Positions 57,444 through 64,000 of a stretch of DNA of 64,000 nucleotides are shown in pieces. The position numbers and the translations under genes are program-made. The notes under the pieces are model-generated. The model made no database searches. It was not told the origin of the DNA and saw nothing but the letters and a program-made list of their open reading frames with translations. The stretch is from contig JBMNRD010000007.1 of assembly GCA_050944475.1 (NCBI GenBank), positions 1 through 64,000 on the forward strand. The letters are read 5' to 3'. This stretch comes from RGIG5612 sp050944475. Lineage in GTDB: Bacteria > Bacillota > Clostridia > Lachnospirales > Lachnospiraceae. Within the stretch, counting starts at the first letter, position 1. Every line of letters begins with the position of its first letter.

Positions 57444-58403
57444 ATGAACAGAGGGAAAAAATGGATTATTGCCGCAGTTGTATTGTTGGCGCTTGGCCTG
57501 TTTATCTGCGGGGCAGCGTATATGATTCTTGAGTTTGATTTTAAGAAACTGAGCACAGGTAAATATGTAACGAACACTCATGATGTGAAGGATGATTTTC
57601 AGAATATAAGCATAGTTGCCGATACAGAACAAATCGTCTTTATCCCTTCGGATAATGGCAGATGCAGTGTAATCTGCTACGAGGAAGTAAATGAACCCCA
57701 TAATATCCGGGTTGAGGGCAGTACGCTGATAATTGACAAAGTTAATAATCACAAACGGCGTATAGGTATAATGATGGAATTTCCTAAAATCACAGTTTAT
57801 CTTCCAAAAGAAGCTTATGAGGCTCTTTCTGTAGATTCGGATACAGGAAATGTGGATATACCTAAGGATATTACCTTTGAAAGTATCCATGTGATGCTCA
57901 GCACCGGAAGTGTCAGCTGCCGGGCTTCTGCAACAGAATCTGTTGAAATACAAACAAGCACAGGTCAAATTGATGTATCTTGTCTGACGGCGAAGGAAAT
58001 TCGATTGGAAGCGAGTACGGGTGAAATCCAAGTCACCGATGTGGAATGCGCAGGCGACCTGAGTGTCAGTGTGAGCACAGGAAGAAACTCTCTGGAGAAC
58101 GTGTCCTGTGCGAGCCTTGTATCCACGGGAAGTACCGGCGATATTCTTATGACAAATGTCATCACATCTGAAGAATTCAATATCGAAAGAAGTACGGGAA
58201 CCGTTCGGTTCGATGCGTGTGATGCCGGTACAATATACGTAAGGACAGACATGGGAGATATTTCCGGGACACTGCTTACCGATAAGGTCTTTATAACGGA
58301 AACGGATACAGGAAAAACGAATGTTCCCAAGACGATAACAGGAGAAAAATGTGAGATTAAAACCGGTGCCGGAGATATTACGATAGAGATAGTGTATGAA
58401 TAG
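57444..58403 (+). CDS. DUF4097 beta-strand repeat protein with membrane anchor
   Basis: A 319-residue protein with one N-terminal membrane helix (WIIAAVVLLALGLFICGAAY, 7-26) and an outer or inner domain of repeated beta strands: STGSVSCRAS, STGQIDVSCL, STGEIQVTDV and STGDILMTNV recur every 20-25 residues from about 150 to 260, the DUF4097 signature of a right-handed beta solenoid. Probably an adhesin-like sensor or structural protein of the envelope. It lies 3 bases after the DUF1700 stop and is under the same PadR control. Confidence 0.9.
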   Translation: MNRGKKWIIAAVVLLALGLFICGAAYMILEFDFKKLSTGKYVTNTHDVKDDFQNISIVADTEQIVFIPSDNGRCSVICYEEVNEPHNIRVEGSTLIIDKVNNHKRRIGIMMEFPKITVYLPKEAYEALSVDSDTGNVDIPKDITFESIHVMLSTGSVSCRASATESVEIQTSTGQIDVSCLTAKEIRLEASTGEIQVTDVECAGDLSVSVSTGRNSLENVSCASLVSTGSTGDILMTNVITSEEFNIERSTGTVRFDACDAGTIYVRTDMGDISGTLLTDKVFITETDTGKTNVPKTITGEKCEIKTGAGDITIEIVYE

Positions 58404-58448
58404 GGGACATGCCGGTTCAATAGACACAGAGAATCTCCGATGAAAGGG

Positions 58449-58898
58449 TTATCTTTCTTCAGGTATGCATGTCAGTGCGCCGGTCGGGCAGACGCGCACA
58501 CAGGCCGGCAGCAAACCGTTTTCCAAACGGACCTGACAGCCGTCACATTTTTCCATCTTTCCGCCGAGAGGAAATATAGGCGCATCAAACGGACAAGCCA
58601 TGGAGCAACTGCGACATCCGATACAAGCGGAGTTATTATATACAGTCAGTCCCATGTCATTTTTCTGAAGACAACCGGCAGGGCACGCGGCTATACAGGG
58701 AGCATCGGCGCAGTGCATACATCCGATGGAAAGATAAGCAATCTCATGCTCTATATCGCCGGGGTGTTCTACAGTTGCGACTCTGCGGTAGGGCACGCCC
58801 CCTCCCTTGATGGAAATGTCGTTTTGGTCCATGCAGGCTACCGAACAGGCGCCGCAGGCCATACATTTATTCAAATCTAAATTAAATACATACCTCAT
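58449..58898 (-). CDS. 4Fe-4S ferredoxin subunit (DmsB/HybA type)
   Basis: A 149-residue electron-transfer protein with four cysteine groups for [4Fe-4S] clusters: CMACGACSVAC (12-22), CMHCADAPCIAACPAGC near 60-76, CIGCRSCSMACPFDAP near 92-107, and CDGCQVRLENGLLPACVRVCPTG (about 118-140, position only). It is shorter than DmsB (about 205). It sits 82 bases after the molybdopterin subunit and passes electrons to or from it. No DmsC/NrfD-type membrane anchor and no Tat signal are present, so the complex is probably cytoplasmic and uses a soluble electron carrier. Confidence 0.9.
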   Translation of the reverse strand: MRYVFNLDLNKCMACGACSVACMDQNDISIKGGGVPYRRVATVEHPGDIEHEIAYLSIGCMHCADAPCIAACPAGCLQKNDMGLTVYNNSACIGCRSCSMACPFDAPIFPLGGKMEKCDGCQVRLENGLLPACVRVCPTGALTCIPEER

Positions 58899-58980
58899 AA
58901 TACTGTTTCTCCGCGCCGTTCCGGCAAAGGCTTTCCGCCTGCCGCGAGGCGCTTTTATACTTCCTGAGATTGTTTTCGTT

Positions 58981-61128
58981 TCAATCTGTTTGAATCTTTT
59001 TAAGCAGCTTACAGCGAATTTGCTTATAACCCGGGAAACCGGTATAAGGATCCAAATGGTCGGAAGGAATCAATTCGTTTACATTTGCTTCGGCATAGCC
59101 ATGTCCCATGAGCAGCTCACCGGTATTTGCGCTCAAGGTAATGTTGGCCTTGGCGGAAACGGCGCCTGCCACGGTGCTCAGTTCTACGAAGTCCCCTTGT
59201 TTGATATCCAGCGTTTTTGCATCAACAGGGTTGATGTCTACTTCGGCCGCCGGCCGCAGTGACCTTGCCCACCGGCAAGCGTGCAATCGCGAGTGAATGG
59301 TATTGTGATTCCTGCATCCGGTGGCGAGGATGAAAGGATACTCGGTAGAGTCGGCATTTCCACAGCTGTCATTATATGTAGGCAAAGCATCGAGACCGCA
59401 ATCGGTATATTTTGCAATTATCCGGCTTACCAGCTCGATTCTGCCTGAAGGAGTTTTCACTCCTTGTTTCAGGCAGTCGCCCCAGTTGTATGTGGTAGCG
59501 CTTGGCGCCACAATCGGAGAGGTGCTTGCCTTAAAAGATTCCCAGTTTTTTATGCCGGAAGATTCTTCCAATATCCACCGGGCACAGGTGTCGTAATCGC
59601 TGCACAAAAGTTCGTCATCCAATCCCAGCGCCCGGGCCAGTCCAAAGAAAATATCCGTGTCCGGACGGCTTTCAAAGCGGGGAGGAATTGCCGGCCGGGT
59701 ATAAAACATAAATTTGTTTTGATAACATTTAATCTCGCTTCGCTCGTAGGAGGTACAGGCGGGAAACACGATATCGGCAATCCGGCAGCACCGGGTCCAA
59801 AAAATATCGGATGCAACGATGAAATTCAAAGATTTCAGCGCGTTCAGAAAATGCGTGGATTCAGGGTACATCATATGATTTACGCCCGCCAGAAAAGCAC
59901 TCTTCAGCGGATAAGGCTTTGCCGAGAGAATCTGATTGGCAAGGTCCATACCCTGTCCTTCATTCATCATCTCCGCAAACAAAGGGAATTTGGTCAGACC
60001 GACGGTCGGAGGTGCGTTCTTCGGCTTAACGCTGTTTATGAATTGCTGTTCTTTGGAAACAAATCCGCCGGGAGAATAGCAATATGTAGCCGGGCCTGTG
60101 CCGGGTTTCAAAGTGCCCGGCTTATCAAATTGACCACAGATAGCCGCCAGGCAATACATGGAACGATTGTTGTTAAAACCGTTGAGATGGTGTGTGGTGC
60201 CGGTGCCGGTGCTGAGGGCGGCAGGTTTTATGGTGGCCAACATTTCAGCCGCTTTAATGATATCGGCAGCAGACATCCCGGTTATGCTCTCCGCCTCCGC
60301 CAGAGTAAAATTTGCCACATATGCCCGGTACTCTTCAAAACCGTCCACATACAATTCGACGAATTTTGCATCGTACAAATTGTTTTCGATTATATAATTT
60401 GCCATGGCGTGAGCCAGATATCCGTCGGTTCCGAAACGGGGACGAAGATATAAATCCGAAAGCAGCTCCGCCGCAGCATTTCGGCGGGGGTCAATAACAA
60501 TAATTTTTCCGCCGCGTTCCTTCAGTGCAAACAGTTGCTTGCTTTGATGGATGTTTTTGGTGAAAGGATCGGTGCCCCAGATAACAACCAGTCGGGCGTT
60601 TGGAATGTCCGCCAATGTGGAGTGTCCGAACACACAACGGGAAGCCATTACGTTCGACCACCAGCAAACGCTCGATTCGCTGAGGTAGTTCGGACTTCCA
60701 AAGGAATAGGCGAGCCTGTGCAAAAAAGTACGGAACCATTTGGAGTAACCGGCCAGGAAAAAAGTGGCCTCGGCGCCGTACCGGGCTTTGGAAGTATTCA
60801 GCCCTTCGGCCGCCAGAGAAAAAGCATCTTCCCAGCTGACAGGTTCAAACTCGTCACTGCCACGGGGACCGATGCGGCGCATAGGAGTCTTGATGCGGTC
60901 TTCCCGGTAAGCATACTGTCGTCCGACAGCTCCCTTGGTACAAAGGGCGCCGTTATTTGCAGGAAACGGATCGGTTCCTTCAATTTTCAGAATCTCGTCA
61001 TCCTTGACATAGGCATCTACACCGCAATGGATTCCCGGGGAACAGATATCGCACAGGGTATGTTTAATTGTGATTCCGGTTTCTTCACAAGGAATTTTTG
61101 CTTTCCGCAAACGTTCAGAGTTGTTCAT
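58981..61128 (-). CDS. Molybdopterin oxidoreductase, DMSO reductase family
   Basis: A 715-residue catalytic subunit with bis-MGD cofactor. The N-terminal [4Fe-4S] site is CDICSPGIHC near 26-35 with ALCTKGAVG near 61-69. Next, ESSVCWWSN near 151-159 is the region of the residue that ligates Mo; the cysteine there is a candidate. MGD-binding parts include VIWGTDPFTKN near 182 and VIDPRRN near 207, and a C-terminal domain ILATGCRNHNTIHSR near 607. No Tat signal. Family members reduce sulfoxides, thiosulfate, polysulfide or arsenate, hydrate acetylene, transfer hydroxyls or dehydroxylate catechols; the reaction here cannot be assigned. GAGGACGG precedes ATG 61128. Confidence 0.88.
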   Translation of the reverse strand: MNNSERLRKAKIPCEETGITIKHTLCDICSPGIHCGVDAYVKDDEILKIEGTDPFPANNGALCTKGAVGRQYAYREDRIKTPMRRIGPRGSDEFEPVSWEDAFSLAAEGLNTSKARYGAEATFFLAGYSKWFRTFLHRLAYSFGSPNYLSESSVCWWSNVMASRCVFGHSTLADIPNARLVVIWGTDPFTKNIHQSKQLFALKERGGKIIVIDPRRNAAAELLSDLYLRPRFGTDGYLAHAMANYIIENNLYDAKFVELYVDGFEEYRAYVANFTLAEAESITGMSAADIIKAAEMLATIKPAALSTGTGTTHHLNGFNNNRSMYCLAAICGQFDKPGTLKPGTGPATYCYSPGGFVSKEQQFINSVKPKNAPPTVGLTKFPLFAEMMNEGQGMDLANQILSAKPYPLKSAFLAGVNHMMYPESTHFLNALKSLNFIVASDIFWTRCCRIADIVFPACTSYERSEIKCYQNKFMFYTRPAIPPRFESRPDTDIFFGLARALGLDDELLCSDYDTCARWILEESSGIKNWESFKASTSPIVAPSATTYNWGDCLKQGVKTPSGRIELVSRIIAKYTDCGLDALPTYNDSCGNADSTEYPFILATGCRNHNTIHSRLHACRWARSLRPAAEVDINPVDAKTLDIKQGDFVELSTVAGAVSAKANITLSANTGELLMGHGYAEANVNELIPSDHLDPYTGFPGYKQIRCKLLKKIQTD

Positions 61129-61326
61129 ATTTACCGTCCTCAGCGGTGTTTTTATAAATCTCTTCCTATATACGACCGGCTTGATTAAGCATTACAGCCG
61201 TAATCATATTATGTCAGGAATTTTGCACAATATCAAATACTCTTGTCTTTTATAATAAAGTTTGTTATTATAAAACAGTGTAGGAATGCGAAACAGTATT
61301 ATGTATTAATAAGGAGGTAGTTGTAA

Positions 61327-61689
61327 ATGGGAAAATTTGTTATAAAAGAGTCCGCTAACGGAGCAAGTTTTGTTTTGAAGGCAAGTAACGGAGAAGTTAT
61401 TGCAGTTTCTGAGTTTTACTCCTCCCTTGCTGCATGTAAACAGGGCATCGAAGCAGTGAGAAGGGCTGCAGCGGCTGCAGAAATTGAGGATCAGACAGTT
61501 GAGGGTTTTGCTACCGAAAAACATCCCAAGTTTGAGATTTACAAAGACAAGGCCGGCGAATTCAGATTCAGACTCAGAGCATCCAACGGAGAAATTGTTG
61601 CCGCTAGCGAAGGTTATAAGGCCAAAGCCAGCTGTCTGAACGGCATTGAGTCTGTTAAGAAAAACGCAGCGGATGCCCAAGTAGAATAA
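61327..61689 (+). CDS. DUF1508 (YegP-like) protein
   Basis: A 120-residue protein with two tandem DUF1508 modules of about 50 residues: GKFVIKESANGASFVLKASNGEVIA at 2-26 (position only) and PKFEIYKDKAGEFRFRLRASNGEIV near 67-91, each followed by a YxxxxxCxxGIExV helix. Cytoplasmic and of unknown function; relatives are small abundant proteins. AAGGAGG precedes ATG 61327. It is a single-gene unit with a strong terminator. Confidence 0.9.
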   Translation: MGKFVIKESANGASFVLKASNGEVIAVSEFYSSLAACKQGIEAVRRAAAAAEIEDQTVEGFATEKHPKFEIYKDKAGEFRFRLRASNGEIVAASEGYKAKASCLNGIESVKKNAADAQVE

Positions 61690-61724
61690 TTAATAAACCG
61701 TTGAATAATCAACAAATCTATGAA

Positions 61725-61759
61725 AAAACCCCCTTTCCCGAAAGGAAGAGGGGGTTTTT
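61725..61759. terminator. Terminator after DUF1508 gene
   Basis: AAAACCCCC with TTTCC pairs with GGAAGA and GGGGGTTTTT around CGAA. Strong stem with T run; the A run before it may let it work for the convergent acyltransferase gene as well. Confidence 0.85.
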
Positions 61760-61775
61760 AATGTAAAGGGCGCGC

Positions 61776-62423
61776 TTACGCGAGGGCGTGCCCCAGGGCA
61801 TTTGTGCGATTGCACAGGGCGGCGGCTATATTATAGAAGCTCCCGTGGTTTTTCTTAAGTTGAGAGAACAATATGGGAGCGTCAATGATGAAGCGGTTTT
61901 CCTCCTTTTTGAAGTACGAAGTGAAAACGGGAAGATCCACGCCCTTCTTCAGACAGTTATCCGCAAAGACGGCAAAGCCGGCAAAGAATTTCGTCAAATG
62001 ATCATGATATCCGTCCGAAGAGTCCTCAGGGAAAATTACAATATTATATCCGTCCCTTATGGCGGCGAAAGAACTGCGGACGGTCTTTCTGAAGCGGTGA
62101 TCCCGGTATGTGGGAATCAGATCCAGGGCCTTATAGAACATATTTACAAAGGGGGAGGCAATGGTACCTATGAACATAGCCATAAACGGCGAGAAATGCT
62201 TTTTCCTATGAAAGTAAGTTGCGGTCAGATACTTGTGAACCGCAAGAAAGCCCTCGGTCATCTCATGGGTGCCCCAGAGTTTATGTTTTAACTTAAAATA
62301 CAGATACCACTTGACGGGGCCTTTCATGCCCACATGATTGCTGAGAATTATTGAGGGCTCTGTAGGGTTGTTCCCTCTAAATTCAAAATGCGGTTCAGCC
62401 ATAAAAAGTTTCATGAACCACAT
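61776..62423 (-). CDS. PlsC-like acyltransferase with atypical HX4D motif
   Basis: A 215-residue protein like 1-acyl-glycerol-phosphate acyltransferases (PlsC fold). The first block reads SNHVGMKGP, where the usual HX4D aspartate is replaced by glycine (H-V-G-M-K-G), and the third block is IVIFPEDSSDGY near 133-144 (usual FPEGTRS). It may use a different catalytic residue or not acylate at all. There is a hydrophobic N-terminus (WFMKLFM) for membrane contact. ATG 62423 is chosen since GGAGG lies 7 bases upstream; in-frame ATGs at 62447 and 62462 are less favoured. It faces the DUF1508 gene. Confidence 0.75.
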   Translation of the reverse strand: MWFMKLFMAEPHFEFRGNNPTEPSIILSNHVGMKGPVKWYLYFKLKHKLWGTHEMTEGFLAVHKYLTATYFHRKKHFSPFMAMFIGTIASPFVNMFYKALDLIPTYRDHRFRKTVRSSFAAIRDGYNIVIFPEDSSDGYHDHLTKFFAGFAVFADNCLKKGVDLPVFTSYFKKEENRFIIDAPILFSQLKKNHGSFYNIAAALCNRTNALGHALA

Positions 62424-62666
62424 AATTATTCTTCCTCCGATTATCATAACAACTCCAAACAAATTATTCAGGCAGTATTACATGCCTGTTGACCAAAAAC
62501 AGTTTATCATTCTTTTGGCATAAAGGGAACAGCTTTTTAATAAACACGGATTTAAAAAAAATAAATTCGACAAAGACAAGAAATGTCTTGAGGGAATCTG
62601 CAAAGTGTAATAGAATATCCACTAACCCCCGAATACGGGGAAAAAGTTTTTATTTGAGGTGAAGTT

Positions 62667-63518
62667 ATGATAAAGATTATTGCTGACAGCACATGCGATT
62701 TATCCCCTGAATTAATCGAACAACATGACATTTCCATCATTCCCCTTCATATTTTGCTGGATGAGGAGGAATATCTTGACGGCGTGAACATCGGCCCGGA
62801 CGAAATATTTAAGTGGGCTGACGAAAACAATACTACACCCAAGACCTCCGCTCCCGCCCTGCCCGATGCCATGGAGATTATGGAGCCGTTTCTGAAGGAT
62901 GATGGAGAGGTGATAGTATTTACAATATCCGAAACGATGTCGGCCACTATTAAAGTAGTGGAATTAGCGGCTGAGAATCTGAATGCCGCAGATCGAGTGA
63001 CTTGTATCGAATCGGCAAACCTGTCTACAGGCATAGGACTTCTTGTACTGGCAGCAGCCGATATGGTTAAAGAAGGTAAATCCCGGCAGGAGATTGTCAC
63101 AGAGATTGAGACTCTTAAACCTCGTGTAAGGACAAGCTTTGTTCTGGACACCCTGATTTATTTACACAGAGGAGGAAGGTGCAGCGGCGTAGCAGCCTTA
63201 GCGGGCGCGGCACTTAAGATTCATCCCAAGATTGTCGTAAAGAACGGGTCCATGGAAGCCTCCAAGAAATACAGGGGTAAAATGAAGTTTGTGATTATGG
63301 ATTATGTAAAGGACATGGAAGAAGATATTCTCCAGGCGAATCCAAAGAGAATTTTCATAACCCACTCGGGAGTTGAAGAAGAGACGTTAAAGGAGATTCG
63401 GGAGTATCTGCAGGGAATGGGACGATTTGAAGAGATTCTTTTAACAAGAGCCGGCGGAGTTATTTCCTCGCATTGCGGCCCCGGATGCATAGGAGTTTTT
63501 TTCATAGCAGGGAATTGA
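62667..63518 (+). CDS. DegV family fatty-acid-binding protein, copy 2
   Basis: A 283-residue DegV/FakB-type protein: IIADSTCDLSPELIEQ at the N-terminus, FTISETMSATIKVVELAAENL near 92-112, VLDTLIYLHRGGRCSGVAALAG near 165-185 and the end SSHCGPGCIGVFF. It binds a fatty acid in the cytoplasm and probably feeds a FakA-like kinase elsewhere in the genome. The ATG 62667 has TTGAGGTG upstream. Related to the copy at 16622-17491 but diverged; the two may prefer different chains. Confidence 0.9.
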   Translation: MIKIIADSTCDLSPELIEQHDISIIPLHILLDEEEYLDGVNIGPDEIFKWADENNTTPKTSAPALPDAMEIMEPFLKDDGEVIVFTISETMSATIKVVELAAENLNAADRVTCIESANLSTGIGLLVLAAADMVKEGKSRQEIVTEIETLKPRVRTSFVLDTLIYLHRGGRCSGVAALAGAALKIHPKIVVKNGSMEASKKYRGKMKFVIMDYVKDMEEDILQANPKRIFITHSGVEEETLKEIREYLQGMGRFEEILLTRAGGVISSHCGPGCIGVFFIAGN

Positions 63519-63570
63519 TTTTTGCCTTGCCCTGCTTCGGGGTAAGGATAGTTGTCGATTTGCCAAAAGC

Positions 63571-63610
63571 AAAGACCACGCTAGAGCAAACAGCTTTTGT
63601 GTGGTCTTTT
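63571..63610. terminator. Terminator between degV copy 2 and MMPL transporter
   Basis: AAAGACCAC (63571-63579) pairs with GTGGTCTTT (63601-63609); an inner AAAAGC/GCTTTT pairing is also possible. T runs exist on both strands. Confidence 0.7.
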
Positions 63611-63641
63611 CAGCGCCTTTGATTGTGTTGAGAAATATGTC

Positions 63642-64000
63642 TTAACGCGCTTTTTTCCTAAATATAAGCCTGTCACAGCAAGCAACCAGGCTGGGCAGCA
63701 CAAAGAGAATCAACAGTATGGCGATAAACACACCAATTGATAGAGTAATGCATACATCGGAAATCATTGCTGAAGAAGACAGGAAGCCGAGTATGCCAAG
63801 CACCACCACAAGAATAGATCCGGAGGTCATAATTGTATGGATAGAACCCTCGTACGCCATTTTCAGGGATTCCATACACCCGTTGCTTTCTCTGCTTTCC
63901 CGATAGTAATTGCAGAACACGATACCGTAGTCAATGGTCGCACCCATCAAAATACTTTGTACAATCAGCAAAGAAAGGTAGTATGCCGAGCCGCTGAGCA
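63642..64000 (-). CDS. MMPL/RND-type transporter, C-terminal part
   Basis: The last 119 codons of a membrane transporter; the frame is open to the right edge, so the N-terminal part lies outside. Seen: MGATIDYGIVFCNYYRESRES, the MMPL-family block with Asp and Tyr in the proton-relay helix (DYGIVFCNY), then TIMTSGSILVVVLGILGF and two helices up to the Arg/Lys tail. In this family such proteins export lipids or drugs with proton force. No partner gene is visible in the window. Confidence 0.85.
   Translation of the reverse strand, partial: LSGSAYYLSLLIVQSILMGATIDYGIVFCNYYRESRESNGCMESLKMAYEGSIHTIMTSGSILVVVLGILGFLSSSAMISDVCITLSIGVFIAILLILFVLPSLVACCDRLIFRKKAR

Noticed and set aside
57800..58300. 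Regular short repeats in the DUF4097 gene as a possible CRISPR array
   Set aside because: Repeats are in frame, imperfect and encode STGxI protein repeats; spacers are not unique sequence.
57417..58427. 336-codon minus-strand frame opposite the DUF4097 gene
   Set aside because: Antisense shadow of a repeat-rich gene; its protein has random-looking Cys/His/Tyr content and no ribosome site.
59464..60453. 329-codon plus-strand frame opposite the molybdopterin gene
   Set aside because: Antisense to a gene with clear cofactor motifs; no ribosome site or family pattern.
1..64000. Insertion sequences, phage genes or integrases to explain the accessory block
   Set aside because: No transposase, integrase or terminal inverted repeat was recognised; only the 31-base direct repeat around the catabolic cluster hints at past recombination.

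Overview
The window is a piece of a low-to-medium GC Gram-positive chromosome that carries the replication origin. Gene order gyrA-gyrB-recF-yaaA-dnaN-dnaA (minus strand) facing rpmH-rnpA-yidD-yidC-jag-mnmE-mnmG-rsmG-parA-parB-DUF4446-serS (plus strand) is the classic Bacillota origin arrangement. The DUF4446-serS order, strong AGGAGG ribosome sites, a FeoA-FeoB fusion, an oxygen-free style of metabolism (ferredoxin plus molybdopterin enzyme) and DegV, DUF1836 and DUF2974 proteins point to an anaerobic member of the Clostridia, possibly gut-associated. No species can be named from sequence alone.

Left accessory arm (1-16.6 kb). A tightly coupled minus-strand operon joins an L-fucose/L-arabinose isomerase-like protein, an unrecognised cysteine-containing protein, a SufE-like sulfur acceptor and a SufS-like cysteine desulfurase. 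It is divergent from a PucR-type regulator, with a perfect 9-1-9 palindrome between the two promoters. A threonine aldolase follows. Then comes a ~10 kb sugar-type catabolic cluster: rpiB-dhaK1 and a SorC/LsrR-type regulator on the minus strand, and on the plus strand a ribose/AI-2-type ABC importer, a cupin, DhaL, a second DhaK, an LsrF-like aldolase/thiolase and a VOC-like protein. A near-identical 31-base copy of the 3' end of the threonine aldolase gene lies at the far side of this cluster, so the cluster is bracketed by direct repeats.

Middle (16.6-33.4 kb). DegV, DUF1836, YhhN and DUF2974 proteins are followed by a surface-glycan block: GT2, GtrA, UDP-glucuronate decarboxylase and two tandem acyltransferase-3 proteins on plus; Gfo/Idh oxidoreductase, two GT2 and an FAD oxidoreductase on minus. 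Then come the FeoA-FeoB iron transporter, an MBL-fold hydrolase and enolase.

Origin core (33.4-52.9 kb). The dnaA-dnaN spacer holds a textbook-like unwinding module (DnaA boxes, GC-rich spacer, CTA DnaA-trios, AT-rich tract), and the dnaA-rpmH spacer holds more DnaA boxes. Two parS sites flank rsmG just upstream of parA-parB. The strand composition visibly changes from pyrimidine-rich (left) to purine-rich (right) on the plus strand across the origin.

Right arm (52.8-64 kb). tRNA-Arg(CCT), a DAPG/phloretin-hydrolase-like enzyme, a D,D-carboxypeptidase and trmB as a divergent pair that both seem leaderless, tRNA-Lys(CTT), a PadR-DUF1700-DUF4097 operon, a soluble two-gene molybdopterin oxidoreductase plus 4Fe-4S protein, a DUF1508 protein, an atypical acyltransferase, a second DegV protein and the end of an MMPL/RND transporter. 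No insertion sequence, phage gene, rRNA or CRISPR array was seen.
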